This document shows positions 16,513-25,033 of a stretch of 64,000 nt of DNA, piece after piece (position 1 is the first letter of the stretch; every line of letters begins with the position of its first letter). The position numbers and the translations under genes are program-made. Source of the stretch: Pseudomonadota bacterium (GTDB lineage Bacteria; Myxococcota_A; UBA796; SXON01); the NCBI GenBank assembly GCA_005778355.1, contig SXON01000028.1, positions 1 through 64,000 of the forward strand. The letters are read 5' to 3'. A model generated the notes under the pieces. That model worked only from the letters and a program-made list of their open reading frames with translations. It did not search any database and was not told the origin of the DNA.

Positions 16513-18443
16513 TCTTCTTCCTCGGGTGCGGGGCGGAGGTGGACGACACGGCGCGTCGCAAGGAGGGCGACCCCGCCGACACCGCTGATACCGCATCCGC
16601 CGAGCCGCGCCTGCTCGACCCGGGGGCCGTCCGCATGACCGCCGAACCCATCGGCACCGCCCCCTCGGGCACGATCCCCGTCTGCGCCGAGGGCAGCGGG
16701 GTGATCGAGTTCACGCTCCAGGCCAGCGATCTCGCCCTCGACAGCACCGCTGGCCGTGTGCGTGGGGGCGAGTGTGTGACCGTGGGGGTGCGCTACGCCG
16801 GCCCAGTGGGCGAGCCCGCGCTCGTGGGCGAGATGGTCGCCCTCGACGGGGGAGGGGAGAGCTTCGAGTTCCCCGTTTCCGGCGCGATCCTTCATCGCGA
16901 TCTCCCCGAGGCCGACTGGACCACCGATCTCTGGGGCACCTGGGCCCTCGTCGAGCTCCCGAGCGCGCCCTTTCCCGACGGCAACGCCAGTTACAGCGAC
17001 AGCTCGGTGCTCGTCTGGCGGCCGCTCCACCCCGACAATGACGGCCCCGTCGACGTGGTGACCCACTTCCACGGCCACAACGCGCACCTGTCGGAAGTGC
17101 TCGAGACCATGCGGCTGCGCGAGCAGGTTTCGGCATCTGGTCGCGACGCCATCTTCATCGTCCCGCAGGGCCCCTACGAGGCCGCCGACAGCGACTTTGG
17201 TCGCCTCGACGAGCCCAGCGGCTTCGCCGCGCTGGTGACCGACGCCCTCGGCCTCGCCTTTCGCGACGAGCAAGTTGATGTCGCGATGTCGGGCCTGACG
17301 GTGCTCACCGCTCACTCCGGCGGCTACAACGTCGTCGCCAACGTCATCGAGGACGGCGGCCTCCCCATCGACGCCGTGCACCTCTTCGACGCGCTCTACG
17401 CCCGGGACGACACCTTCTTCGACTTCGCGATGTCGGGCGGCACCCTGCGCTCGGTCTACACCTCTGGCGGCGGCACCGACGACGAGAACCTCGCGCTTCG
17501 CGAGCGGCTGGAGGACGCCGGCGTCGAGGTGGGCCGCGAGTTTGAACCCGAGAAGATGGCGCGCGTGAGCGTCACCATCGGCGATTCCCCGGCGAGCCAC
17601 GGCGGCTGCGTGGTGGAAGACCAGGCCTTCGCGCGCTGGTTGGAGGTGTCCGGCCTCCCCATGGGACGCTCCGCCGTGCCCCGGCTCGCGCAGGTCCTGG
17701 TGGGCGACGCCGTCGAGCCCGGCGTGCTGGCCTTCGGAGCCGACACGCTCCAGTTCGCGTTCGAGTTCTCCGGCGACGGCGAAACCTGGTCGGAAGAACA
17801 GCCATCGTCCGCCACCTTCGTCCGTGCCTTCGGTCCCGGCGTCGAGGCCGCGCCGAGCGACGTGTACGGCGCCACCGGCATCGACTGGCTCATCGTCGAT
17901 GGCTTCGACCGCACCAGCGGCAGCTACGACCGGCCCACCCACGACTTCGCCGCCCAGGTGGGTATCGCGACCGGGGAGGGCTTCTCCGTCGTCAACCACG
18001 AGCGTGTCGACGACCTTGACCTGGGCGACTTCGGCGGCCTCATCTGGCTCCTCGGCGACGAGTCGACCGACGACATCACCTTCACCGCCGGCGAGCAGGA
18101 CGCGATCCGCGACTACCTCGACCAGGGGGGCAGGATCGTCGTGAGTGGCAGCGAGGTGGGCTACGCCAGCGACGCCGCATTCCTCGACGCCGTGCTGCAT
18201 GTCGCCTACGTGTCCGACGACGCGGGGAGCAGCGTGGCGGGCGGCTACCGCTTCGGCACCGAGTACGAGGAGGACTACCCCGACGTGCTCTCGGGCAAGA
18301 CGACGATCTGGCGCTACGACACGGGCGGCGCGGCGGCGGTCGGCCACGACGCGCGCATCGTGGTGGTGGGCTTCGGCCTCGAGAACATCGATGCCGCCTC
18401 GCGCGCCGAAGCGGTGCAGGCGCTGACGGGCTGGCTCCGGTGA
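16509..18443 (+). CDS. Lipoprotein with alpha/beta-hydrolase-like and GATase-like regions
   Basis: A 644-residue predicted lipoprotein starting on a GTG that overlaps the CHAT stop. MIFFLGCG supplies a lipobox with Cys7, followed by an Asp/Thr/Ala linker. The middle part resembles an alpha/beta hydrolase: VVTHFHGHNAH as an oxyanion-type His-Gly, IFIVPQG, and LTAHSGGYNVV as the nucleophile elbow with Ser in HSGG. The C-terminal 200 residues contain FGGLIWLLGDES and YLDQGGRIVVSGSEVGY, like the ThuA/DUF4350-type GATase-like domains without a visible catalytic Cys. It may be a surface esterase or carbohydrate-binding hydrolase. It shares the operon with the CHAT protease and could be a substrate or accessory of it. 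Confidence 0.55.
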   Translation: MIFFLGCGAEVDDTARRKEGDPADTADTASAEPRLLDPGAVRMTAEPIGTAPSGTIPVCAEGSGVIEFTLQASDLALDSTAGRVRGGECVTVGVRYAGPVGEPALVGEMVALDGGGESFEFPVSGAILHRDLPEADWTTDLWGTWALVELPSAPFPDGNASYSDSSVLVWRPLHPDNDGPVDVVTHFHGHNAHLSEVLETMRLREQVSASGRDAIFIVPQGPYEAADSDFGRLDEPSGFAALVTDALGLAFRDEQVDVAMSGLTVLTAHSGGYNVVANVIEDGGLPIDAVHLFDALYARDDTFFDFAMSGGTLRSVYTSGGGTDDENLALRERLEDAGVEVGREFEPEKMARVSVTIGDSPASHGGCVVEDQAFARWLEVSGLPMGRSAVPRLAQVLVGDAVEPGVLAFGADTLQFAFEFSGDGETWSEEQPSSATFVRAFGPGVEAAPSDVYGATGIDWLIVDGFDRTSGSYDRPTHDFAAQVGIATGEGFSVVNHERVDDLDLGDFGGLIWLLGDESTDDITFTAGEQDAIRDYLDQGGRIVVSGSEVGYASDAAFLDAVLHVAYVSDDAGSSVAGGYRFGTEYEEDYPDVLSGKTTIWRYDTGGAAAVGHDARIVVVGFGLENIDAASRAEAVQALTGWLR

Positions 18444-18901
18444 TACACTCGGGCCCCTCGGAGTCGCTACCCGTGCTTGCTCTCCTGCTGCTCGCCTGCT
18501 CGGAATCCAAGATCCCGCCCGGATCGCAGCACTTCTCGGTGAAGGTCGAGGCCGACAGCGGCGGCTACACGGAAACCTTCGAGTACTACGTCAGCTTCGA
18601 CGCCACCTCGGCCACCCTTTTCATCGACGAGTCCGCCTTCGCGCGGGGCACGCTCTCGGGGTGCGAGCTCACCTACCAGTCGGTGGTCTTCGGGCAGTCG
18701 CGCGCCGATGGCGACGTGAAGTGGCAGCTCTACGGGCAGGCCAGCATCGAGTCGGCCGAGGGCGACCCCTGCGTCGACGGCGAGGACGACTGGTCCGGCA
18801 CCGAGTACGCCGAGATCGTCGCGAGTGACGACGAGTCCATCGAGATCGGCACCGAGTACAACATGCTCACCACCGGCAAGTACCTCGGCGACACCGAATG
18901 A
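18440..18901 (+). CDS. Small lipoprotein of unknown function
   Basis: A predicted lipoprotein of 142-153 residues. LALLLLACSES provides the lipobox. The first possible start is a GTG overlapping the previous stop (18440), but a GTG at 18473 would give the very short signal seen in neighbouring lipoproteins. The mature part is acidic and rich in Ser, Tyr and Asp (SGGYTETFEYYVSF, EDDWSGTEYAEIV), with two Cys that could form a disulfide, and looks beta-structured. I recognise no family. Its stop overlaps the moxR start, making it the last member of the envelope set. Confidence 0.55.
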   Translation: MIHSGPSESLPVLALLLLACSESKIPPGSQHFSVKVEADSGGYTETFEYYVSFDATSATLFIDESAFARGTLSGCELTYQSVVFGQSRADGDVKWQLYGQASIESAEGDPCVDGEDDWSGTEYAEIVASDDESIEIGTEYNMLTTGKYLGDTE

Positions 18902-19824
18902 ACGACGGCGGAGGCGTGGCCGGCGCGATCGCCGCGCTCCGCGCCCGGGTGTCGCGACAGGTTCGAGGGAAAGCGGAGGTGGTCGACCTCGCGCTCACCT
19001 GCGTGATCGCGGGCGGGCACTTGCTCCTGGAAGACGTGCCCGGCGTGGGCAAGACCACCCTCGCCAACGCGATCGCGCTCGCCATCGGCGGCAGCTTCCG
19101 CCGGGTGCAGTTCACCAGCGACATGCTCCCCGCCGACATCCTTGGTTTCGCCGTGCTCGACCAGGGCACGATCAGCTTCCGGCCCGGGCCGATTTTCGCC
19201 AACGTCGTGCTCGCCGACGAGCTCAACCGCACCACCCCCCGCACGCAGTCGGCCTTGCTCGAGGCGATGAACGAGGGACAAGTGAGCGCCGACGGGGAAA
19301 CCCGGCGCCTTCCTGATCCTTTCCTGGTTATCGCCACGCAGAACCCTCACGAGTACCACGGCACCTGGCCGCTCCCCGACAGCCAGCTGGATCGTTTCCT
19401 CGTGCGCACGGCGATGGGCTACCCCTCGCGCGAGGCTGAGCGCGACGTGCTCCGGGGGCTGTCGCGACAGGCCGCGTCGGAGGGCGCCGTGCTCGACCCG
19501 GCCGGCGTCCGCGCCCTGCGTGAAGCCAACGACCGCGTAGTCGTGCACGCCGAGCTCGAGGACTACGTGCTCGACATCGTGGCCGCCACGCGGGCGGCGC
19601 CCGCCTTGTCGCGCGGGGCGAGCACCCGGGGTGCCGAGGCCTTGATCCGCGCTTCTCGCGCCCGGGCGCTGCTCTCCGGTCGCGAGTTCGTCGTGCCGGA
19701 AGACGTGCGCAGCATGGTCGTCCCCGTGCTCGCCCACCGTGTCATCCCTCGCGCCGAGACCGGTCCCGACGCAGCCACCACCGCGCTCAGCGGGGTGCTC
19801 GCCTCGGTCAAGTCCCCGGTCTAG
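18898..19824 (+). CDS. MoxR-family AAA+ ATPase
   Basis: A 308-residue cytoplasmic AAA+ ATPase. Walker A is DVPGVGKTT (Lys52), Walker B is VVLADELNR with the RTTPRTQSALLEAMNEGQV continuation diagnostic of MoxR, sensor 1 is VIATQNP, and LPDSQLDRFL follows. MoxR proteins act as chaperones in pairs with DUF58 proteins, whose gene is next. With the transglutaminase gene after that, this is the widespread moxR-DUF58-tgpA block. The client proteins in this organism are unknown. It overlaps the upstream lipoprotein gene by four bases. Confidence 0.92.
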   Translation: MNDGGGVAGAIAALRARVSRQVRGKAEVVDLALTCVIAGGHLLLEDVPGVGKTTLANAIALAIGGSFRRVQFTSDMLPADILGFAVLDQGTISFRPGPIFANVVLADELNRTTPRTQSALLEAMNEGQVSADGETRRLPDPFLVIATQNPHEYHGTWPLPDSQLDRFLVRTAMGYPSREAERDVLRGLSRQAASEGAVLDPAGVRALREANDRVVVHAELEDYVLDIVAATRAAPALSRGASTRGAEALIRASRARALLSGREFVVPEDVRSMVVPVLAHRVIPRAETGPDAATTALSGVLASVKSPV

Positions 19825-19827
19825 CCG

Positions 19828-20742
19828 TTGAAGAACTGGCGGGACTGGTTCGGGCACTACACCGTGGTCCGGCCGACTCGCGAGGGCGTGGCCTACCTCG
19901 CGCTGCTGGTGGGCGTGCTCTTCGGTGCCGTGAACACCGGGAACAACCTCGTGTACATCGTGCTCGGGGTCTTGCTGGGGATGTTGGTGGTGGCCAACGT
20001 GATCGCCGAGTGGAACTTGCGGGGACTCCAGGTGACACGACGGCTCCCTGGCGAGGCCTTCGCCGGCATCCCGGGGACGGGGGCGCTGGTCTTGCAGAAT
20101 CCTCGCCGCCGCGGCGCTGCCTACGCCATCGACCTCGAGGCGCTCGACGGCGGGCAGGCCCGCGCTCACGTGGAGTTCTGCGCGCCGGGTGGTCGCGTCG
20201 AGATGCCCGCGGCCTTCACCTTCGCCCACCGGGGCGTCGTACCCATGTCGCGACTGCGCGTGGCGAGCGCCTTCCCTTTCGGCCTGGTCCGTCGCTGGCG
20301 GGTGGTGGAGGTGCCCGCCGAGGTGCTCGTCTACCCCTCGCCGTTGTCGCGACCGGTGCCCGCGGCCCCGAGCGGCGAGGGTGACGAGCACGCCAGCCGT
20401 GGCCGCCCGGGATGGACCGGCGAGTTTGCCGGCTTGCGACCCTGGCGCCCGGGTGATCCCCTCCGGCGAGTGCACTGGCCCTCATCGGCGCGCGCGGGAC
20501 AGCCCCTGGTCGCCGTGCGCAGCGCTGAAGGCGTGGAGGAGCTGTACCTGCGTCTCGACCCGGCCCTCCGAGGTGAGGCTCGCGAAGACGCCATCCGTCG
20601 TCTCGCCGGGCGCGTGGAGGCCCACTTCGCGAGGGGCGACGCGGTGGGGCTCGAGGCCGACGGCGAAACCCTCGAGCCGCGCACCGGGTCGACCTGGCGA
20701 CGACGGTGTCTCTCCCGGCTCGCCCTGCTGGAGGCGAGGTGA
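19828..20742 (+). CDS. DUF58 membrane protein
   Basis: A 304-residue protein with two close N-terminal membrane helices (about 20-60) and a DUF58 domain marked by GEFAGLRPWRPGDPLRRVHWPSSAR near residue 205. DUF58 proteins have a von Willebrand A-like fold and work with MoxR ATPases. The start is a TTG four bases after the moxR stop, which fits coupled translation better than any internal codon. The stop overlaps the GTG of the transglutaminase gene. Confidence 0.85.
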   Translation: MKNWRDWFGHYTVVRPTREGVAYLALLVGVLFGAVNTGNNLVYIVLGVLLGMLVVANVIAEWNLRGLQVTRRLPGEAFAGIPGTGALVLQNPRRRGAAYAIDLEALDGGQARAHVEFCAPGGRVEMPAAFTFAHRGVVPMSRLRVASAFPFGLVRRWRVVEVPAEVLVYPSPLSRPVPAAPSGEGDEHASRGRPGWTGEFAGLRPWRPGDPLRRVHWPSSARAGQPLVAVRSAEGVEELYLRLDPALRGEAREDAIRRLAGRVEAHFARGDAVGLEADGETLEPRTGSTWRRRCLSRLALLEAR

Positions 20743-22613
20743 CCCCCCTCGCCATCGCCACCCTCGCCGGCTCCATGTGCCTCGCGCTGTCGGGGCCCTT
20801 CGGCATCGCCGCCGCCGTCCTCACCGGGCTCGGTGGCATCTGGCGAAACCGCGGCCCTGATCGTCGCGACTTCACGCCCTTCCACCTCGCGGCGCTGGCT
20901 CTGTGCGTGGCCCTCGCGGTGGGCTTCGGCATCATTCCCGCGTTCTCGGTGCTCCTCGGCTGGCTGGCCGCCCACCGCCTCGCGGTCTTGCAGTCGCGTA
21001 CCGATGCGCGCGTGCTCCTGATGCTCATCACCCTGATGGCCCTGGTGGGCTCGGTGGGCACGCTCTCCATCGGTCTCGCCCCGGCGCTCGTGGCCTACGC
21101 GCTGGCTACCCCAATCGCCCTGCTCCGCAGCTTCGGTGTGTCGCGACGTCAACTCGAATGGGGGACGGCGCTTGCGACGCTTGTGCTCGCGGCCATCTTC
21201 TTCGTGCTCGTGCCGCGGCTCCAGGGCAGCCTCATCTCTGGCTTCGGCGAGGAAGCCGCCGCCGAACGTTTCGCCGACTCGGTGCAACTCGGCGACGAGT
21301 TCGACGACCCCGACGCCGACGCGCTGGTGCTTCGCGCCACCCTCTCCACCCGCGACGGCGCCCCGCTCCGTGGTCCGGCCTACTTCCGCGGCCGCGTGCT
21401 CGACAGCTTCGATGGGCAAACTTGGCGCGCCTCGGGCAGGGTGGCTCGCGTGTCGTCCGGCGGCTGGGACACCCGCGCCGACATCGTCCTGGAGCCGCTC
21501 GCGGGGAGTCTGATCTTTGGTCCCACCGACCTGCTCTACGCCAAGGGCGACCGGGGACCCATCTTGCAGGGCGCCGATGGCAGCTTCGACCACGGCCAGG
21601 CCGGTCGGCGCGTGTCGTACTCGGCCTTCAGCCGGGGGCGTGACCTCGACGGCATCGAGTCGAACGTGCGCGGCTACCGGCAACTCCCGACTCTGGACCC
21701 CCGGGTGAAGGCCCTGGCCGAGAGCCTTGCGCCCGGGAGCGACGACCCCCGGCAAATCGTGGCGGAGGCCGCGCGCTTCCTGGCCACTGGCTTCCTCTAC
21801 GACCGCAAGCCCGATGCGCCCACCGGCGACCCGCTCGCCTGGTTCCTCTTCGAGTCTAAGCGAGGACACTGCGAGTACTTCGCCTCGGCGCTCGCGGTCT
21901 TGCTCCGCGCGCGCGACGTGCCTGCGCGACTGGCGACGGGGTTCTACTCGGCCGAGTACAGCGAGGTGGGCGGCTACGTCGCGGTGCGCCGCGGCCACGC
22001 CCACGCCTGGGTCGAGGTGCCGGTGCCGGGAGGCTGGGCGGTGATCGACGCCACGCCCGTGGGCGACCTGCCCGAGGTGGCCGTGGCGCCCTGGGTTGAA
22101 GCACGGGAGGCGGTGCTCGCCGCCTGGCTCGACGTCGTGCTCGACTACGATCTCGGTCGGCAGTTCGAAGGACTCGCGCGCGTGGGTTCGGCCCTCATCG
22201 TGCCCAGCGCGGGCGATCCCCTCCGCAGCCAGTCGCGACAGGGTCTGGTTGGGGCCGCCATGGTCATCGTGACGCTCATGCTGTCGGGCACCTTCGCCCG
22301 TGGCATCATCTGGCTATTGTCGCGTCCCCCCGGGGCGGCGCACCGTCGCGACGCGGGGCTCCGGGCGCTGGCCGACGCGCGGCGACTGCTCGCGAAGCGG
22401 GGTCACCACGTCCCCGAGGCCTTGCCGCCCATCGATGCGGCGGTCTGGCTCCGGGCCCGCGATCCGGCCGCGGCCGAGCCCTTCGAGGCCCTGTCCTGGG
22501 CCGTCTACCGCTCACGCTACGGTGGCGATCCGCTCGATGCCCGCGTGATCGCCACGCGCCTCGGCGAGATTCGAGCGGCCCCGCGCTCAACTTCCGGTGG
22601 CGCCGTCCGATAG
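20739..22613 (+). CDS. TgpA-like membrane transglutaminase
   Basis: A 624-residue membrane protein. The first 160 residues hold five or six membrane helices (DUF3488-like), followed by an extracytoplasmic transglutaminase core with the Cys-His-Asp triad Cys378 (GHCEYFASALAVLLRA), His422 (GHAHAWVEV) and Asp437 (VIDATP). One more helix (about 505-525) and a DUF4129-type cytoplasmic tail close the protein. This matches TgpA, a periplasmic transglutaminase or peptidase of unknown substrate. The sigma-28-like promoter of flgI lies inside its last codons, so the flagellar block may be partly read through from here. Confidence 0.88.
   Translation: MTPLAIATLAGSMCLALSGPFGIAAAVLTGLGGIWRNRGPDRRDFTPFHLAALALCVALAVGFGIIPAFSVLLGWLAAHRLAVLQSRTDARVLLMLITLMALVGSVGTLSIGLAPALVAYALATPIALLRSFGVSRRQLEWGTALATLVLAAIFFVLVPRLQGSLISGFGEEAAAERFADSVQLGDEFDDPDADALVLRATLSTRDGAPLRGPAYFRGRVLDSFDGQTWRASGRVARVSSGGWDTRADIVLEPLAGSLIFGPTDLLYAKGDRGPILQGADGSFDHGQAGRRVSYSAFSRGRDLDGIESNVRGYRQLPTLDPRVKALAESLAPGSDDPRQIVAEAARFLATGFLYDRKPDAPTGDPLAWFLFESKRGHCEYFASALAVLLRARDVPARLATGFYSAEYSEVGGYVAVRRGHAHAWVEVPVPGGWAVIDATPVGDLPEVAVAPWVEAREAVLAAWLDVVLDYDLGRQFEGLARVGSALIVPSAGDPLRSQSRQGLVGAAMVIVTLMLSGTFARGIIWLLSRPPGAAHRRDAGLRALADARRLLAKRGHHVPEALPPIDAAVWLRARDPAAAEPFEALSWAVYRSRYGGDPLDARVIATRLGEIRAAPRSTSGGAVR
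22587..22613 (+). promoter_or_regulatory. Sigma-28-type promoter for flgI
   Basis: TCAA at 22587-22590, a 15-base spacer, and TCCGATAG at 22606-22613. This closely matches the FliA consensus TAAA-N15-GCCGATAA and lies in the 3' end of the transglutaminase gene. Transcription would begin near 22620, almost at the flgI ATG, giving a leaderless or nearly leaderless message. Confidence 0.7.
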
Positions 22614-22620
22614 CGGCGGC

Positions 22621-23706
22621 ATGCTTTCCTTGCTCGCGCTCCTCATCGCCGCCTCGCCGAGCGCCGAGGCTGCCCGCATCAAGGACATCGCGTCGGTCTA
22701 CGGCATCCGCGAGAACGCCCTCACCGGCTTCGGGCTGGTCGTGGGCCTCAACCGCACCGGCGACAGCGCGCAGAACTCCGCCGCCATCCGCGCGCTGAGC
22801 AACCGGCTCCAGGGCCTCGGGATGACGCTCTCCGACGACGACATCAAGTCGCGCAACGTCGCGGTGGTGATGGTCACGGCGAAGCTCCCGCCCGGTGCTC
22901 GCCCCGGCCAGCGCATCGACGTGACGGTATCGAGCACGGGCGACGCCCGGTCCATCGAGGGCGGCGTGCTGCTGCTCACGACGCTCGTTGCCGCGAACCT
23001 AGAGGACTACGGCACCGCCCAGGGGCCCGTCATCGTGGGTGGCTACTCGGTGATGTCGGGCGGCAACCAGACGGTGAAGAACCACCCCACGGTGGGCATC
23101 GTCACTCGGGGTGGCATGGTGGAGCGCGAGGTGCCGAACCAGCTGAAACTCAGTGAGCAGGGCAGCTTCGAGTTCGTGCTCAATGAGCCCGACCTCACCA
23201 ACGCCGCGCGCCTGGCCACCGTGGTCAACGCGCGCTTTGGTGACGACACCGCCATCGCCATCGACCAGGGCATGGTGCGCCTCTTGGTCCCCGACGCCTA
23301 CCTCGGGCGCCAGGCCGAGTTCCTCGCCACCGCCGAGCTGCTCGACGTCGCCCTCGACCACGTGTCGCGGGTCGTCGTCAACGAGCGCACCGGCACGGTG
23401 GTGATGGGGGCGGACATCCTCCTGTCGCCGGTGGCCGTCGCCCACGGCAGCCTGTCCATCGAGGTGAGCCACCGGGTCGACGCGAGTCAGCCGAACATGC
23501 TCGCCGCCGGCCAGACCGCGCTCATCGAGAACACCAACGTCGCGGTCCGCGAAGAGTCGGGCGAGGTGACGCTGTTGCGCGGCGCCACGGTGGGCGACGT
23601 GGTGGGTGCGCTCAACGCGATGGGCGTGACACCGCGCGACCTCATCGTGATTCTCCAGTCCATGCGCGCGGCCGGCGGCCTGCACGCGGAGATCGAGGTG
23701 ATGTGA
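22621..23706 (+). CDS. flgI: Flagellar P-ring protein FlgI
   Basis: Forms the peptidoglycan-layer bushing around the rod. The 361-residue protein has a Sec signal (MLSLLALLIAASPSAEA) and the full FlgI sequence: RIKDIASVYGIRENALTGFGLVVGLNRTGDS at the start, KLPPGARPGQRIDVTVSSTGDA, and the C-terminal LRGATVGDVVGALNAMGVTPRDLI. The ATG at 22621 is preferred over GTG 22597, because the promoter -10 element ends at 22613. No L-ring gene flgH is adjacent. Its stop region overlaps the flgJ start. Confidence 0.95.
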   Translation: MLSLLALLIAASPSAEAARIKDIASVYGIRENALTGFGLVVGLNRTGDSAQNSAAIRALSNRLQGLGMTLSDDDIKSRNVAVVMVTAKLPPGARPGQRIDVTVSSTGDARSIEGGVLLLTTLVAANLEDYGTAQGPVIVGGYSVMSGGNQTVKNHPTVGIVTRGGMVEREVPNQLKLSEQGSFEFVLNEPDLTNAARLATVVNARFGDDTAIAIDQGMVRLLVPDAYLGRQAEFLATAELLDVALDHVSRVVVNERTGTVVMGADILLSPVAVAHGSLSIEVSHRVDASQPNMLAAGQTALIENTNVAVREESGEVTLLRGATVGDVVGALNAMGVTPRDLIVILQSMRAAGGLHAEIEVM

Positions 23707-24455
23707 TGGGGGTCGACGCGCTCTCCAGCATCTCGCGCATCACCGGTCCCGACGGGCGCATCGCCGACAAGGGCGCCGAGGCCGCCGAGGAGTTCGAGGC
23801 CTACATGGTGACGATGCTCGCGCGCGAGCTGCGCTCCTCGGTCGAGAGCTTCTCCACCGGCGTGATGGGCACCTTCGGTGACTTGTTCGACCAGGAAATC
23901 GGGCGTCGCGTGGCGGAGACCGGGGGTTTCGGGCTCCAGGACGCCATCGCGGGGGCTCTGGAAGCACGCGGCCAGCCGCGTCCCTCGCTCCCCTCCGCCC
24001 TCCCGTCACCGGGTGACGCCCCCACGCTCGTCGAGGGCCTCGGCCGAGTGACCAGCCGCTTCGGCCTCCGCGCCGACCCCTTCACCGGCCAGCACCGCGA
24101 GCACCACGGGCTCGACATCGCGGCGCCCTCGGGCAGCCCCATTCACGCCGCCGCCGAGGGCGTGGTGCGCTACGCCGGGAAACGAGGTGGCTACGGCAAC
24201 GTGGTGATCCTGCAGCACACCGACGGCACCGAGACCCGCTACGCCCATTGTCGCGACCTGAACGTGAAGGTGGGCGAGCGTGTGGAGCGAGGCGCCACCG
24301 TGGCCACCGTGGGATCCACGGGTCGTTCCACCGGCCCACACCTGCACTTCGAAGTGCGTCGCGACGGCGAGGTGGTCGACCCGGCGGAATGGTTGTCCCG
24401 CGAAAAAACCGCTCAAGTGATCGACACCCCGACCGAATCGGCACCCGAGAGGTGA
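23706..24455 (+). CDS. flgJ: FlgJ rod-capping protein fused to an M23 peptidase
   Basis: A 249-residue protein. Residues 18-75 fit the FlgJ rod-binding domain (EEFEAYMVTMLARELRSSV, FGDLFDQEIGRRVAE). Residues 120-230 are an M23/LytM metallopeptidase (REHHGLDIAAPSGSPIHAAAEGVV, then TGPHLHFEVRRDG) with the zinc ligands in HHGLD and HLH. Enterobacterial FlgJ instead carries a glucosaminidase domain. This form would open the wall for the growing rod by cutting cross-links rather than glycan strands. No signal peptide is visible, so export is presumably by the flagellar apparatus. The start is the ATG within TGATG at the end of flgI; a GTG one codon earlier is possible. Confidence 0.88.
   Translation: MGVDALSSISRITGPDGRIADKGAEAAEEFEAYMVTMLARELRSSVESFSTGVMGTFGDLFDQEIGRRVAETGGFGLQDAIAGALEARGQPRPSLPSALPSPGDAPTLVEGLGRVTSRFGLRADPFTGQHREHHGLDIAAPSGSPIHAAAEGVVRYAGKRGGYGNVVILQHTDGTETRYAHCRDLNVKVGERVERGATVATVGSTGRSTGPHLHFEVRRDGEVVDPAEWLSREKTAQVIDTPTESAPER
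24413..24439 (+). promoter_or_regulatory. Sigma-28-type promoter for flgM
   Basis: TCAA at 24413-24416, 15 bases, and ACCGAATC at 24432-24439, lying inside the end of flgJ. It would start transcription about 13 bases before the flgM GTG. A FliA promoter ahead of flgM is the classical arrangement by which the anti-sigma factor is resupplied. Confidence 0.65.
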
Positions 24456-24458
24456 GTC

Positions 24459-24731
24459 GTGAAGGTCCAGTCCCCGACAGTCGCCCCCGCCGCCCCGCTC
24501 ACCTACGGTCGCATCGCGCGCCCTCCGGTGAGCACCGGGCCTGCCAGCGCGGTGAGCGTCGACTCGAGCCCCTTCCTCGCCCAGCTTGGCGCCGCCGCGC
24601 GCGCCAACCCGCACGGTGACATCCGGCCCGACGTGGTGGCCCAGGCCAAGGCCGACATCGCCAGCGGTCGGCTCGGCAGCCCAGAAGACATGGAGCGCAC
24701 CATCGACCGTTTCCTGATGGAGCTCGGGTGA
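24459..24731 (+). CDS. flgM: FlgM-like anti-sigma-28 factor
   Basis: A 90-residue protein whose second half (DVVAQAKADIASGRLGSPEDMERTIDRFLMEL) fits the C-terminal sigma-28-binding region of FlgM, with its pattern of hydrophobic residues around AIxxG. The N-terminal half is Pro/Ala-rich and probably unfolded, as is usual for a protein threaded through the flagellar export gate. A GTG start with gagaggtga upstream is used. Position before flgN-flgK and a dedicated sigma-28-like promoter support the call, although sequence similarity is limited. It would sequester FliA until hook completion. Confidence 0.7.
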   Translation: MKVQSPTVAPAAPLTYGRIARPPVSTGPASAVSVDSSPFLAQLGAAARANPHGDIRPDVVAQAKADIASGRLGSPEDMERTIDRFLMELG

Positions 24732-25033
24732 ACCCCCTCGAGGCGCTGCTCGCGGCCGCCGAGGCGCAGGTCGCCGCCGCCCGCACCGCCAACGCCCCGG
24801 CGCTCGCCGCCGCCACCGAGGCCCGCGTGGCCGCGATGGCGGCGATCGACATTGATGCCATCCGTCGCGACCCGGCCGCTCGCCTGCTGGCCGGCGGCGT
24901 GGCCCGGAAGGTGCGCGCGCTCGACCTTCGCCTGCGCGCTTGCGGCGAGACGGTCCTCGCCGCGTTCGGCAGCGCCGACCGCAAGGCCGGGCCCGCGACC
25001 TACGGCCGCCGCGGCCAGTACCGGGGGGCCTAG
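24728..25033 (+). CDS. FlgN-position export chaperone (putative)
   Basis: A 101-residue Ala-rich helical protein that overlaps flgM by four bases (GTGA) and directly abuts flgK. FlgN chaperones bind the hook-filament junction proteins FlgK and FlgL and are encoded in this position. The sequence itself (EAQVAAARTANAPALAAATEARVAAMAAIDID) only shows helical character, so the call rests on size and place. Confidence 0.45.
   Translation: MNPLEALLAAAEAQVAAARTANAPALAAATEARVAAMAAIDIDAIRRDPAARLLAGGVARKVRALDLRLRACGETVLAAFGSADRKAGPATYGRRGQYRGA

Noticed and set aside
16509-18443. Esterase lipoprotein as a phage-defence effector with CHAT
   Set aside because: Both proteins carry export signals and no nuclease, CRISPR or gasdermin gene is nearby, so an immunity role is not supported.
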